Assembly (NCBI GenBank): GCA_044235645.1
Contig: JBIIHQ010000002.1
Coordinates: 271,697-335,696, forward strand
Direction of reading: 5' to 3'
Source: OMIW01 sp044235645
GTDB lineage: Bacteria; Bdellovibrionota_C; UBA2361; OMIW01
DNA length: 64,000 bases
The notes beneath the pieces are model-generated. The model saw only the letters and a list, made by a program, of their open reading frames with translations, did not search any database and was not told where the DNA came from. Below are positions 1 to 7,825 of this stretch, piece by piece. A program made the translations under genes and the position numbers. The number at the start of each line of letters is the position of its first letter. The stretch's first letter is position 1.

Positions 1-16
1 CGCAAACATCGCTGCA

Positions 17-478
17 GTGTATATGACGTTGACGAGCACGCTTGCCAAGGTCAAAACGCACTTATCATCGGGAAGGGGGAGCGTAAGGGCAAGCCCCCTC
101 GAGAGACAACAGGGGGGAGCTCCTTTGACCCAGCGCCCGATGGCTTCGACTCCCTTGCGGAATAATTCTCAATCCGGTCCAGCCGTGTCCACCGGACCTC
201 GCCTCAAGCAGTTGTCGCTTATCGGGGACTGGGATGCTGGTAAAGTCCCAGCCGACGCAGTGGGCCTGAAGTTTGTTAACCACATGTACGCGGTCCTGGA
301 GGGTTATTTGGGAGATGGAGCTCGAGAAACCCTGGTGCGAGAGATGAAGGCCCTCAGTGTATCCCCAAGTACCCTCAGTGTCCGCGTTGTTCAGGACCTC
401 ATTGAGCGAGTGGTGGGGGTGTTGGAGGATCCGCGAGCGCGTAAGGAACTGAGGGCAAAGATCCTCGGCGATAGATAA
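17..478 (+). CDS. hypothetical protein with helical C-terminal domain, possibly 5'-partial
   Basis: About 153 residues are visible. The frame is open back to base 2, so the start at GTG 17 (or ATG 23) may be internal and the N-terminus may lie outside the window. The first 60 residues are Ser/Pro/Gln-rich and look disordered. The last 85 residues form a compact helical domain rich in Leu, Val and Arg. It lies 17 bp upstream of a DUF4388/roadblock protein on the same strand, so the two are probably co-transcribed and share a signalling or polarity role. I do not recognise the family with certainty; the role rests only on the neighbour. Confidence 0.6.
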   Translation: MYMTLTSTLAKVKTHLSSGRGSVRASPLERQQGGAPLTQRPMASTPLRNNSQSGPAVSTGPRLKQLSLIGDWDAGKVPADAVGLKFVNHMYAVLEGYLGDGARETLVREMKALSVSPSTLSVRVVQDLIERVVGVLEDPRARKELRAKILGDR

Positions 479-495
479 TAGGTGCGTTACTAATT

Positions 496-1794
496 ATGAA
501 CTCCGCCGAAGAGTTTACTGTATTTGTGCCAGAGCGTTCTGTTGATCTTCTACGGTCATTAGAGAGGGGTGTTGTCAGCGGACAACATTATACAAAGGTA
601 GTGGGTTTTCGAAACCTTGACGATATTTGGCACGAAGGAACGAATCAGGGACGTTTCTGCGTTGTGGGAGAGCTCTCATCGAGCTGGAGACAGAATGGCT
701 GTTTGTTCGATGGACTTCAGGTAACCAGTATAAACTGGCCACCGGTATTTTGCATGCTCCCGGAGCCGTTGACCTCGAAGGAGATGAATATGCTCTCCTC
801 AAGCGGGGTAATTTGGGCAGCACCCCGAGAGAAATTTTTAGAGAGGCAGGTCATCGACCGGTTGTTAAGTGGTTCACTGTGGCGGACTCGATATGGTCTC
901 GTTTATCAGAAGCTTGACCGAAAGTCGATCGACATAGGAAATCTCCTCGTCGTGCTGACGGGCGAAGAATCTAAGCTGGGTCGGATTGAATTTTCAGAGG
1001 GAAATATTGTTGCCGCGCAGTACGGTGAATTATCGGGATATGAGGCCCTTTACGCGATTTCACTCGTTACTGATTGGCGTATCGATCTCCATACGTTGTT
1101 CATCGGTATCGAGCCAAAAACGCTTAATAGTCCGATGTTCACGGTCGTTACCCAATTAGTAGAGCTTGCGGATCAGCGTCAGGAGGTCCTCTTAATGGGC
1201 CGTCCGCCCGGTTTGACGCGCGAGATACCGGCAAACGTCATGGTAGGGTTACGGGAATTTATCGGAAAATCAGATTCCAATTTTGATGATGTGACGCCGG
1301 GGAACGATAAGCGAGCAGACAAAATCGATGTGGGTCCTTCGGCTGCCACTCGTAGTGGATTTGCAGAGGAGGAGGTGGGTCCGCAGGACCTTTTCGTCAA
1401 GGTGCCCCCATCGAAGGGTAATCAATCAAGAGGGCTGGGTGCGCCAGAGAACACGAGTGGAAGGGTGACACGGGAGGATGGCATGAACACAATTGGCTTG
1501 AACGAATTCATATCAACGATTCCGGGTGTGCATGGGGGAGCCGTTATGGAGACAGACGGAGCCTGTGTTGAGGTAGTAGGTGACTTTGACTTTGAAACAG
1601 CTCCGATTGTGGCTTCGTCCTCGCTTGAGCATCTCGCCGAGTTGGCGAAGATCCTCGGAATTCAGGGGTTGAAGGTCGCGTGTTTTTCGGGGACCCAACA
1701 AACTCTCTTCATCACGCGACAGAGCGGAGCCTATCTTTTTACGGTTGGCAGTTTTGTCAGAAACGCTGGTGTGGTCGCCTCCAAGATACCGTAG
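496..1794 (+). CDS. DUF4388 (PATAN)-roadblock protein with possible pseudo-receiver N-terminus
   Basis: 432 residues. Residues about 1-130 have the look of a degenerate response-regulator receiver: a hydrophobic strand, a Pro-containing loop, then a Gly-Val and helix pattern, but no clear phospho-acceptor Asp. Residues about 135-225 match the DUF4388/PATAN pattern, with GKxGxIxF-like text (KLGRIEFSEGNIVAAQYG) and a conserved EALY. A linker rich in Gly, Asp and Lys follows. Residues about 332-432 fit a Roadblock/LC7 (MglB-like) fold, with the IPGVHGG start and alternating strands. Roadblock proteins regulate small Ras-like GTPases such as MglA, and PATAN domains occur in gliding and polarity proteins. 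No GTPase is visible here. The receiver call is inference. Confidence 0.65.
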   Translation: MNSAEEFTVFVPERSVDLLRSLERGVVSGQHYTKVVGFRNLDDIWHEGTNQGRFCVVGELSSSWRQNGCLFDGLQVTSINWPPVFCMLPEPLTSKEMNMLSSSGVIWAAPREKFLERQVIDRLLSGSLWRTRYGLVYQKLDRKSIDIGNLLVVLTGEESKLGRIEFSEGNIVAAQYGELSGYEALYAISLVTDWRIDLHTLFIGIEPKTLNSPMFTVVTQLVELADQRQEVLLMGRPPGLTREIPANVMVGLREFIGKSDSNFDDVTPGNDKRADKIDVGPSAATRSGFAEEEVGPQDLFVKVPPSKGNQSRGLGAPENTSGRVTREDGMNTIGLNEFISTIPGVHGGAVMETDGACVEVVGDFDFETAPIVASSSLEHLAELAKILGIQGLKVACFSGTQQTLFITRQSGAYLFTVGSFVRNAGVVASKIP

Positions 1795-2056
1795 CTTCGG
1801 CCGGTCCAGCGCTCCATCTCGCAGCGACCTTCCGCTCTTTTCGTCCAAGTATGGGGGAGCGGTGGCATTGTTTCAGTCACTACCGAGTGTGGCGTCTCGC
1901 TCTCATCTAACGGTGGTGTTTCGTCGAGCCAATGAACACCACTCCGCAAACGTCTATTAGTGCCCGTGAGAGCCTTTTTTTGGCTATTTTTTTGAAGTTG
2001 TCTGGGCTGGTCACGACGATTTCTGGTGGAATTCTCCCTCGAGTTCTCGCCCGTTC

Positions 2057-2518
2057 TCACCATCGGAAGGAGATGTTCTCATTCTCCTGCGTGCAGGTTC
2101 CTGTCGTTCCTTGATCGGTCGAGAGACATGAAAAGGCTCCATTCTTTCCCGGTAGATTGAAGCTTCCACTGGTGCCGAGTGCAGGATCAGACTCAAATAT
2201 CGCTTCCTTTACCTGAACTGAAAATTGCTTCCGAACTTCTGCAAGGTTCCCCTCGAGTGACTTTAATTGCCCTGAAAGGGCCTCCTGCCGCTCTTTTTTT
2301 ACCCGTGGGGCGGCGCGAGTTCTTGCGACGCGAACGAGTTCCTCTTTTACTTCATTGATCTTAGATTCCGTCGATAAAACGGTGCCTGCTAGTGCTCCCA
2401 GCTCCTCGAGGGAGAGGCCTGCCTGCGCCCGCAGGGGGGAAAAGGCTCCGTACGCGTAGAGGTGAATGCCACATATCATAGCCGTTAAGGCTGGCCATCT
2501 GATAAACTTGGATCTCAT
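2057..2518 (-). CDS. secreted coiled-coil hypothetical protein
   Basis: 153 residues starting at ATG 2518. The first 33 residues form a Sec signal peptide: Arg/Lys n-region, a hydrophobic stretch through ALTAMICGIHLYAYG, and a probable AQA-type cleavage site. Residues about 45-110 are rich in Lys, Glu, Leu and Arg with heptad-like spacing, suggesting a coiled coil. The tail is Gly/Ser/Asn-rich with two cysteines that could form a disulphide. It lies 180 bp downstream of the M29 aminopeptidase on the same strand. Nothing identifies a family. Likely periplasmic or outer-membrane associated. Confidence 0.55.
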   Translation of the reverse strand: MRSKFIRWPALTAMICGIHLYAYGAFSPLRAQAGLSLEELGALAGTVLSTESKINEVKEELVRVARTRAAPRVKKERQEALSGQLKSLEGNLAEVRKQFSVQVKEAIFESDPALGTSGSFNLPGKNGAFSCLSTDQGTTGTCTQENENISFRW

Positions 2519-2698
2519 GTCAAAAATCCCCAGATCAAAAGCTTCTGCGGTACAGAGACGGATTTTGTTGAGTTTATCTTGAGGTCATTTTTGTGGCTCC
2601 ATCCTGTGGAGGGCGTCTTCGACTCCGAACAAGGAGAGCTGAGAGTGGTATTTACCGACAAAATCGAGCCCTCATCCTTTTTGAGGGATAGGGGCTTA

Positions 2699-3970
2699 TT
2701 ATCGGGCCTTCCCCTGCCAATCTCCTGATTTGATGAGGGACGTTGTTTCGCCTCCCCGGGTGGTCGCCTCCACACTGACCGATCCATCGGAAATCATGAA
2801 ATCGGTGTGCACGACGCTGTCATTACATCCGACCGCATTGCGCTCCTCCTTGGTCATCGCGGGACCGCCCACGAGGCAGTAGTGATACGCGGAACCAACA
2901 GCAATATGACATGCGGCGTTTTCGTCAAACAGGATCTCCTCGAAGAGAATCCCACTTTGATAAATAGGGGAATCGATTCCGACAAGCGCAACCTCGCCGA
3001 GTCGACGGGCCCCTTCGTCGGAATCCAGGTAGGCATCGAGAGTCGCTTTTCCGTGAGAGGCCTCGGTTCGCACTATTGTGCCACTCTCGAATTCAAGGAC
3101 GATATCTCGTATGAGGACGCCATTGACCGTGACGGGTCGGGTGACGCGAACCACGCCATGAGTGAGTCGCCAATCGGGGGTAGTAAAACACTCCTCGGTC
3201 GGGATATTCGCCTCGTAGAGCGAACCTCGTTGAGAGTGCTTCGCCCCGCCAACAAACCGGGCGTGGGGTGAGAGCCCGACGATAAGGTTGGTGCCGGGAC
3301 CTGTAAAGTGAAGAGTTGCAATCTTCATATCGTTGAGGACCTGCTCTCGTCGGGAGAGTGCGCGGTTATGAGCCTCCCACCGCTCAAGGTAATCAGGAGT
3401 ATCAACCCGTGTTATTCGGAAGATTTCCTCCCATAATCGGAGGCATGCCATCTCAGGGTTCAGCTCCGGAAAGATGCAGTGCGCCCAACCAGGGGTTGCT
3501 CCTGCGCATATGGTCCACTGCACGAGGTTCTTCGAGATGCCTTCATCGTAAAATCGCTTGAGCGCCCGACGAACACCAACCTCGGCTCGATTAACTCGAT
3601 GAGGATCAAGCGAACTCATCAGATGCGGATTCTCCTCTCCAACGATCCGACATGTTGCCCCTTCGGTTTCCACCAACTCGTCGAATCGAGCCCGCTGAGC
3701 AGATGAAACGAAATCAAGATGGTCATCCTGACTGGCTAAGACCCGCTCATAAGCGAGCCGAGGTTCAATGAGGTCGCACTGAACAAGTTTTGCTCCTTTC
3801 TGGTAGGCCCGCTTTGCGATCTGAAAAAGAAGCTCGCGATGAACTACCTCGCCTCGAACGGCGACAACCTGACCTGGTTGCACGTTCATCCCCACGGTGG
3901 TGACGAGGTCTGCATATCGCTCGAGATAGGTGGTGAAGGTCTCAGGGAGAGTTGGGAGGGGCGTCGTCAT
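2699..3970 (-). CDS. M29 family metalloaminopeptidase (thermophilic aminopeptidase)
   Basis: 423 residues, the usual size of the M29 (AmpS/PepS) family of cytosolic, dimeric, metal-dependent aminopeptidases. The ATG at 3970 is preceded by a good AAGGAAG ribosome-binding site. Family marks: the early PGQVVAVRGEVVHRELL segment, the metal-binding Glu in the NIPTEECFTTPD block, EASHGKATLDAYL, the His-containing block AVGSAYHYCLVGG, and the final HTDFMIS block with its Asp ligand. All expected metal ligands appear present. The gene is divergent from the small gene at 4239. It probably trims peptides in the cytoplasm. Confidence 0.92.
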   Translation of the reverse strand: MTTPLPTLPETFTTYLERYADLVTTVGMNVQPGQVVAVRGEVVHRELLFQIAKRAYQKGAKLVQCDLIEPRLAYERVLASQDDHLDFVSSAQRARFDELVETEGATCRIVGEENPHLMSSLDPHRVNRAEVGVRRALKRFYDEGISKNLVQWTICAGATPGWAHCIFPELNPEMACLRLWEEIFRITRVDTPDYLERWEAHNRALSRREQVLNDMKIATLHFTGPGTNLIVGLSPHARFVGGAKHSQRGSLYEANIPTEECFTTPDWRLTHGVVRVTRPVTVNGVLIRDIVLEFESGTIVRTEASHGKATLDAYLDSDEGARRLGEVALVGIDSPIYQSGILFEEILFDENAACHIAVGSAYHYCLVGGPAMTKEERNAVGCNDSVVHTDFMISDGSVSVEATTRGGETTSLIKSGDWQGKAR

Positions 3971-4238
3971 AAGATTCTTCCTTGAATGAATTCGGTGAAG
4001 ATGTGGTTGGGATCCGAGAGGAGTCGTTCGGGATGGTATACGTGTTTCGGGTTGAACGGGTAGGGCAAGAAACCGAGGGAAGATTGAGCGCGAAAATAGG
4101 GTATTTTTGTGATACGTCGTTTCACAAGGCTTGCATAACCTGAGAGAGCGATTGGTTTAAAGCTCAGCAGGAGGTCGGGATTACGGTCTCGGTATCGGTC
4201 TCGACGAGGTGCAGTTTTAACACGTAAGAGGGGGGGGA

Positions 4239-4562
4239 ATGTCGTTCGATTTTGTGGGAGAGTCATCGTCTTCGGGTTCAGGTTGGCAGCTTCCGCAATC
4301 GGAAGTGTGGCTGGGGGGTAGCTCGGCGAATCCGATGGCGGAGCTGATGCGCGCGATGGTCCTCCGGGTAGTGGATGATGTGCGAGCTGGAGGCGAACTC
4401 CGGGAGGATGCGCTCCTGTATATGGATTCCGAGGAGGGCGATGATGATTACGTCCTTTCATTCCGCAATGTCGCTTCATACCTTGGTGTATGTCCGGCGC
4501 GGCTTCGCGAAGCGATTCTTGATACTAACCGTGCTATCAGCACCCGACGGCGAGCAGCATAG
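4239..4562 (+). CDS. small conserved hypothetical protein
   Basis: 107 residues. The ATG follows a G-rich ribosome-binding site (GAGGGGGGGGA). The first 30 residues are Ser/Gly-rich. The remainder has an acidic helical segment followed by a YVLSFRNVASYLGVCPARL block. That pattern recalls a small protein family common in Deltaproteobacteria, in which a phrase like FSF-NVC-ALGLDP precedes a short helix resembling half of a helix-turn-helix. No function is known to me. The gene lies between the divergent aminopeptidase and greA, with 404 bp before greA, so it is probably a single transcription unit. Confidence 0.65.
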   Translation: MSFDFVGESSSSGSGWQLPQSEVWLGGSSANPMAELMRAMVLRVVDDVRAGGELREDALLYMDSEEGDDDYVLSFRNVASYLGVCPARLREAILDTNRAISTRRRAA

Positions 4563-4966
4563 ATCGAGACGGGCGCTCGCACGCTCACGCGAGGTATGAG
4601 TGAGAGGGTGAGGGAGTTTTTAGAAGCTGCCTGAGGGTGCTCCTCGGGCTTCGGGTTGGGAGGACTCGTAAAAACCCTCATATCCTCCCGTTAGTGCACC
4701 TCGGTGGATGTGGGCGGCTGATCCCCGCGTCTGTTCGTTTGTCCGGCAATTGGCCCTCAACGGAGCGTTCTTGAGGGCTCGCCCCGCCAGTTATTCCTCC
4801 CCTCATTCCCCCCTGTTGTTATCCAAGCCGTTTTCGGGTTACTAATAAATCTTTATATGTTCGGCCGAGAGGCTGGTGGGATCTGGTCTTTTTCCGATTT
4901 ATCCAACCCTTTTTCCTCCTCAGTCATTTTCGTTGGCCATTTTCTGTTCGCCGAGGTTTCTGTGCT
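4563..4966. other. intergenic region upstream of greA with two inverted repeats
   Basis: No gene is visible in these 404 bp. An imperfect inverted repeat pairs 4610-4622 (GAGGGAGTTTTTA) with 4669-4679 (TAAAAACCCTC) around a GC-rich centre; it may end transcription of the upstream gene or be a structured leader. A second hairpin, GCCCTCAA with TTGAGGGC, lies near 4751-4778. A TA-rich stretch around 4840-4860 is a candidate promoter region for greA, but I cannot assign -35 and -10 boxes with confidence. Confidence 0.4.
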
Positions 4967-5473
4967 ATGAGACGCCCAATGACCCCTCGAGGGTATGCTG
5001 CAATGAGGAAAGAGCTGATGAGACTCAAGGGGTTGCGACCCGAGATCGCGCACCAGATAGAGGTGGCTCGGGGGCACGGCGATCTTTCCGAGAACGGGGA
5101 CTACGACGCGGCAAAAGAGCGCTCGGGAATGGTCGAGGCCAAGATTCGAGACCTGGAGGGTAAACTTGCGGCGGCAGATATTATTGACCCTCGACGTATT
5201 AGTGATACGACGAGGGTTGTTTTTGGCCTCACCGTCGTCATCGAGGATGTGGAATCGGGCGATTCGCGCCGACTTTCAATAGTGGGAGAGGATGAGAGCG
5301 ATATCGATCAAGGATTGGTATCGGTTGCCGCCCCTCTCGGTAGGGCGCTTATTGGGAAGGAGATTGGAGACATCGCCCGGGTCAATGCCCCCGGTGGCGC
5401 CAAGGAGTTCGAGGTAGTGGAGATCTTGGTTGATTATCGTGAGGACGACGCGGGTGAGGGTGAACAGGGATAG
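4967..5473 (+). CDS. greA: transcription elongation factor GreA
   Basis: 168 residues, close to the usual 158, with a short acidic tail. GreA enters the RNA polymerase secondary channel and stimulates cleavage of backtracked transcripts. The N-terminal coiled coil carries the conserved tip GDLSENGDYDAAKE (residues about 38-51) with the acidic residues D39 and E42 needed for cleavage. The C-terminal FKBP-like domain ends in SVAAPLGRALIGKEIGD followed by a V-A-A-P-G-G type block. GAGG precedes the ATG at 4967. It is the first gene of a greA-dnaG-rpoD series on one strand. Confidence 0.95.
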   Translation: MRRPMTPRGYAAMRKELMRLKGLRPEIAHQIEVARGHGDLSENGDYDAAKERSGMVEAKIRDLEGKLAAADIIDPRRISDTTRVVFGLTVVIEDVESGDSRRLSIVGEDESDIDQGLVSVAAPLGRALIGKEIGDIARVNAPGGAKEFEVVEILVDYREDDAGEGEQG

Positions 5474-5559
5474 GTGATGGCGGGCGGGTTTCGGAGTGGG
5501 CTGTCGTGCGAGAGGAATCCCAGAGAAAGGTGGGGTGCTGTTAAGGAAGGACGGACATC

Positions 5560-7401
5560 GTGATGATATCTCCCGAGAGCATTCAGAACGTACGGGAGCG
5601 GGTGAGATTGTCCGACCTCATGAAAGAGGAGTGTGACCTTAAACGGTCGGGTAGCCGATGGGTTTGTTGTTGTCCCTTTCATGGTGAGCGGACGCCGTCG
5701 TGTTTTGTTAATGATGATACGAACACCTTCCACTGCTTTGGGTGCGGTGAATCGGGAGACGCGATATCGTATGTGATGCGCTCGAAGGGATTCGCCTTTA
5801 CGGAATCAGTTGAGTACCTCGCGGCGAAAGCCGGTATAGATCTTGTGCGTATCGGTCGTGAGGGGAGGGTTGCAAATAGGCCCGACCACGAACGAAAAGA
5901 CCAGTTGGTGCGGGCTCTGACTGAGGCGCACCGATATTTCCGAAGGTGCTACGAACGGGCTCCAGAGGTAGTTCAATCCTATGTGAGGTCGCGCGGGCTG
6001 ACATCAGCTGCGGTTGATGCCTTTGAAATTGGGTTCGCCCCGGTTGGGGGAGACAGTCTGGCGTCATGGCTCCGAAAGGCGGGAGTTTCGGAGGATGTCG
6101 CTGTAACTTCGGGGCTTCTCAAGCGCGACCAAAGTGGTCAGCTTCGCCCCTCGTTTCGGGGGCGACTTCAATTTCCCATTGTATCGGAGCGAAATCAGGT
6201 TATTGGTTTTGGAGGACGGCTTGTCCCTGCCCTCTATACTGACGGGCGGGAGCGCCCAAAGTATATTAACTCACTTGAAAGTCCCCTCTATCGTAAGCAT
6301 AAGACTTTGTATGGCTTGCCCCTAGCGATGCGAGCGATTCGAGAACGGGGAGAAGTGTACGTCGTCGAGGGATATCTCGATGTGGTGGGATTGTGGCAGG
6401 TCGGGGTTCGAAACGTCGTCGCTTGTTGTGGTACCGCTTTGACACCGGAACACGGGGACCGACTTGCACGATTGGTGCGTCGAGTCGTCCTGCTGTTCGA
6501 TGGAGATGATGCTGGTCGAGTCGCAGCAGCTCGGGCGTTCAAAACAGTTGCAAATCTTGGGGTCGATGTCTGGGTATCATTTTTGCCGGAAGGTGAAGAT
6601 CCCGATGACCTTGCGCGTCGACTGGGGGCGGGTACAGAGGATTTTCTCTCGGGACTTCCCCGGCGGTCGCTCCTCTCAGCATTCATAGACGACCAATTCC
6701 GCCGTCACGGAGGTGAAGATACGACTGGTCCGGTTGCCCGGTCGGCTATCGGGGAGGAGATCCGGCAGGTGCTTGCCGGAGTAACTCGCGATATGGTGAG
6801 GCACGATTTGGTGCGCGAGGCAGCAATACGGTTGCGAATCGAGCCCGGTTTGGTGACTTCGGATGGGCGAACAGACGGGAACATGTCGAGGGTGAGAGGG
6901 CCATCCGATGAGGGTGGGCGCGGGCTTGATGTACCGTCCGAGATTTCGCGGGATCGCCTCACTGCAGTTGAGCAACAGCTACTCCTGGCCGTCATGGCGC
7001 AGTGGGAAACTCTGCCAGCGGTCGTTCTTGCTGATCCGCTTGTTTGTGGAGTGCTGAGCCCACCGGTTCTCGAGTTTTTGGGGGAACTAAGGGCGGTTCT
7101 GGCGGAGGAGACGGGGCGGGATGCTGAGAAAAGGTCTCGGGTCAAGGATGTGCTGAGGAGTCGAGGGGGAGAATGGATCGAGCTGTGGCGTCGGTCCCGA
7201 ATGATGGCAGCTGCTCCAGGGACCGACCCAACGAAATGGTACGATGACTGCGTGCGGGCCTGCCGGCGTCAGCAAATGATGGGGGTCCTTCTCGAGATTG
7301 AGCGAGAGCTTCAGCAGTCGATCGATGAGAGTGCCCGAGCGATCCTGTTGGGGAGAAAGCTCGATATGCGGCGACAACTTGATAGGCTGACGCCGAGATA
7401 G
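5560..7401 (+). CDS. dnaG: DNA primase DnaG
   Basis: 613 residues, typical for DnaG, which makes RNA primers at the replication fork. The start is GTG 5560 (or ATG 5563) after AAGGAAGG. The CHC2 zinc finger is seen at residues about 38-62 (CPFHGERTPS then CFGCG). The catalytic core follows, with VVGFGGR near residue 210. The TOPRIM domain has VVEGYLDVVGLW near residue 268 and LLFDGDDAGRVAA near 310, giving the acidic Mg2+-binding residues. The C-terminal 180 residues are less conserved and should bind DnaB. It is 87 bp after greA and followed by a small membrane protein and rpoD, as in a macromolecular-synthesis operon. Confidence 0.96.
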   Translation: MMISPESIQNVRERVRLSDLMKEECDLKRSGSRWVCCCPFHGERTPSCFVNDDTNTFHCFGCGESGDAISYVMRSKGFAFTESVEYLAAKAGIDLVRIGREGRVANRPDHERKDQLVRALTEAHRYFRRCYERAPEVVQSYVRSRGLTSAAVDAFEIGFAPVGGDSLASWLRKAGVSEDVAVTSGLLKRDQSGQLRPSFRGRLQFPIVSERNQVIGFGGRLVPALYTDGRERPKYINSLESPLYRKHKTLYGLPLAMRAIRERGEVYVVEGYLDVVGLWQVGVRNVVACCGTALTPEHGDRLARLVRRVVLLFDGDDAGRVAAARAFKTVANLGVDVWVSFLPEGEDPDDLARRLGAGTEDFLSGLPRRSLLSAFIDDQFRRHGGEDTTGPVARSAIGEEIRQVLAGVTRDMVRHDLVREAAIRLRIEPGLVTSDGRTDGNMSRVRGPSDEGGRGLDVPSEISRDRLTAVEQQLLLAVMAQWETLPAVVLADPLVCGVLSPPVLEFLGELRAVLAEETGRDAEKRSRVKDVLRSRGGEWIELWRRSRMMAAAPGTDPTKWYDDCVRACRRQQMMGVLLEIERELQQSIDESARAILLGRKLDMRRQLDRLTPR

Positions 7402-7592
7402 GGAGGGTGCAATCGCTATGGCTTCGACCCTGAGGGTGAAAGCTTGCTTTACCCAATCAAAGGAAATCGATAAGATGGGGCGCTTGGCACCTCTTCTCAT
7501 TTCGTGGGGGACATGGGGGCGTCGCTCTCTACGCAAAGAGCAAGCCGATTTGAGGGGTCGTCTGTTGATTAAGAGGGAATTTTGGGGGAGTC

Positions 7593-7805
7593 GTGTCGCG
7601 TGAACTGGCGCAGGGATTAATCTGGGTCATGGGGGTTTACCTGATTAGCAAGGCGGTATTGGCCGGGTTTTGGTGGGTGAGGTTGCGGCGGCTATCCTCG
7701 GAAGTATCGAGGAAGAGGATCGAAGCGGCGTCGGAAACTGGTGGGGAGGAGGGCTCCGTGGTCGATGGAGATAGGCCAGGGAGGCTCGCGGGAGTGGGTG
7801 AGTAA
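7593..7805 (+). CDS. small single-pass membrane protein
   Basis: 70 residues from GTG 7593, preceded by a GGGGGAG ribosome-binding site. One transmembrane helix spans about residues 8-28 (LIWVMGVYLISKAVLAGFWW). A basic stretch follows and the tail is acidic and Gly-rich. It fills the gap between dnaG and rpoD on the same strand. I know no family for it. The good ribosome-binding site and single hydrophobic helix are the only support. Confidence 0.5.
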   Translation: MSRELAQGLIWVMGVYLISKAVLAGFWWVRLRRLSSEVSRKRIEAASETGGEEGSVVDGDRPGRLAGVGE

Positions 7806-7825
7806 TTCTAAACGGTGGTGTACGG

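Noticed and set aside
2515..2787. 90-codon minus-strand frame between the aminopeptidase and the secreted protein, ending in ATGA overlap with the latter
   Set aside because: Its first third lies inside the aminopeptidase gene in another frame, and the rest has no family or hydrophobic pattern; the overlap is probably chance.
3967..4479. 170-codon minus-strand frame
   Set aside because: It covers the antisense of the better supported gene at 4239 and its product is Pro/Arg/His-rich, typical of a shadow frame.
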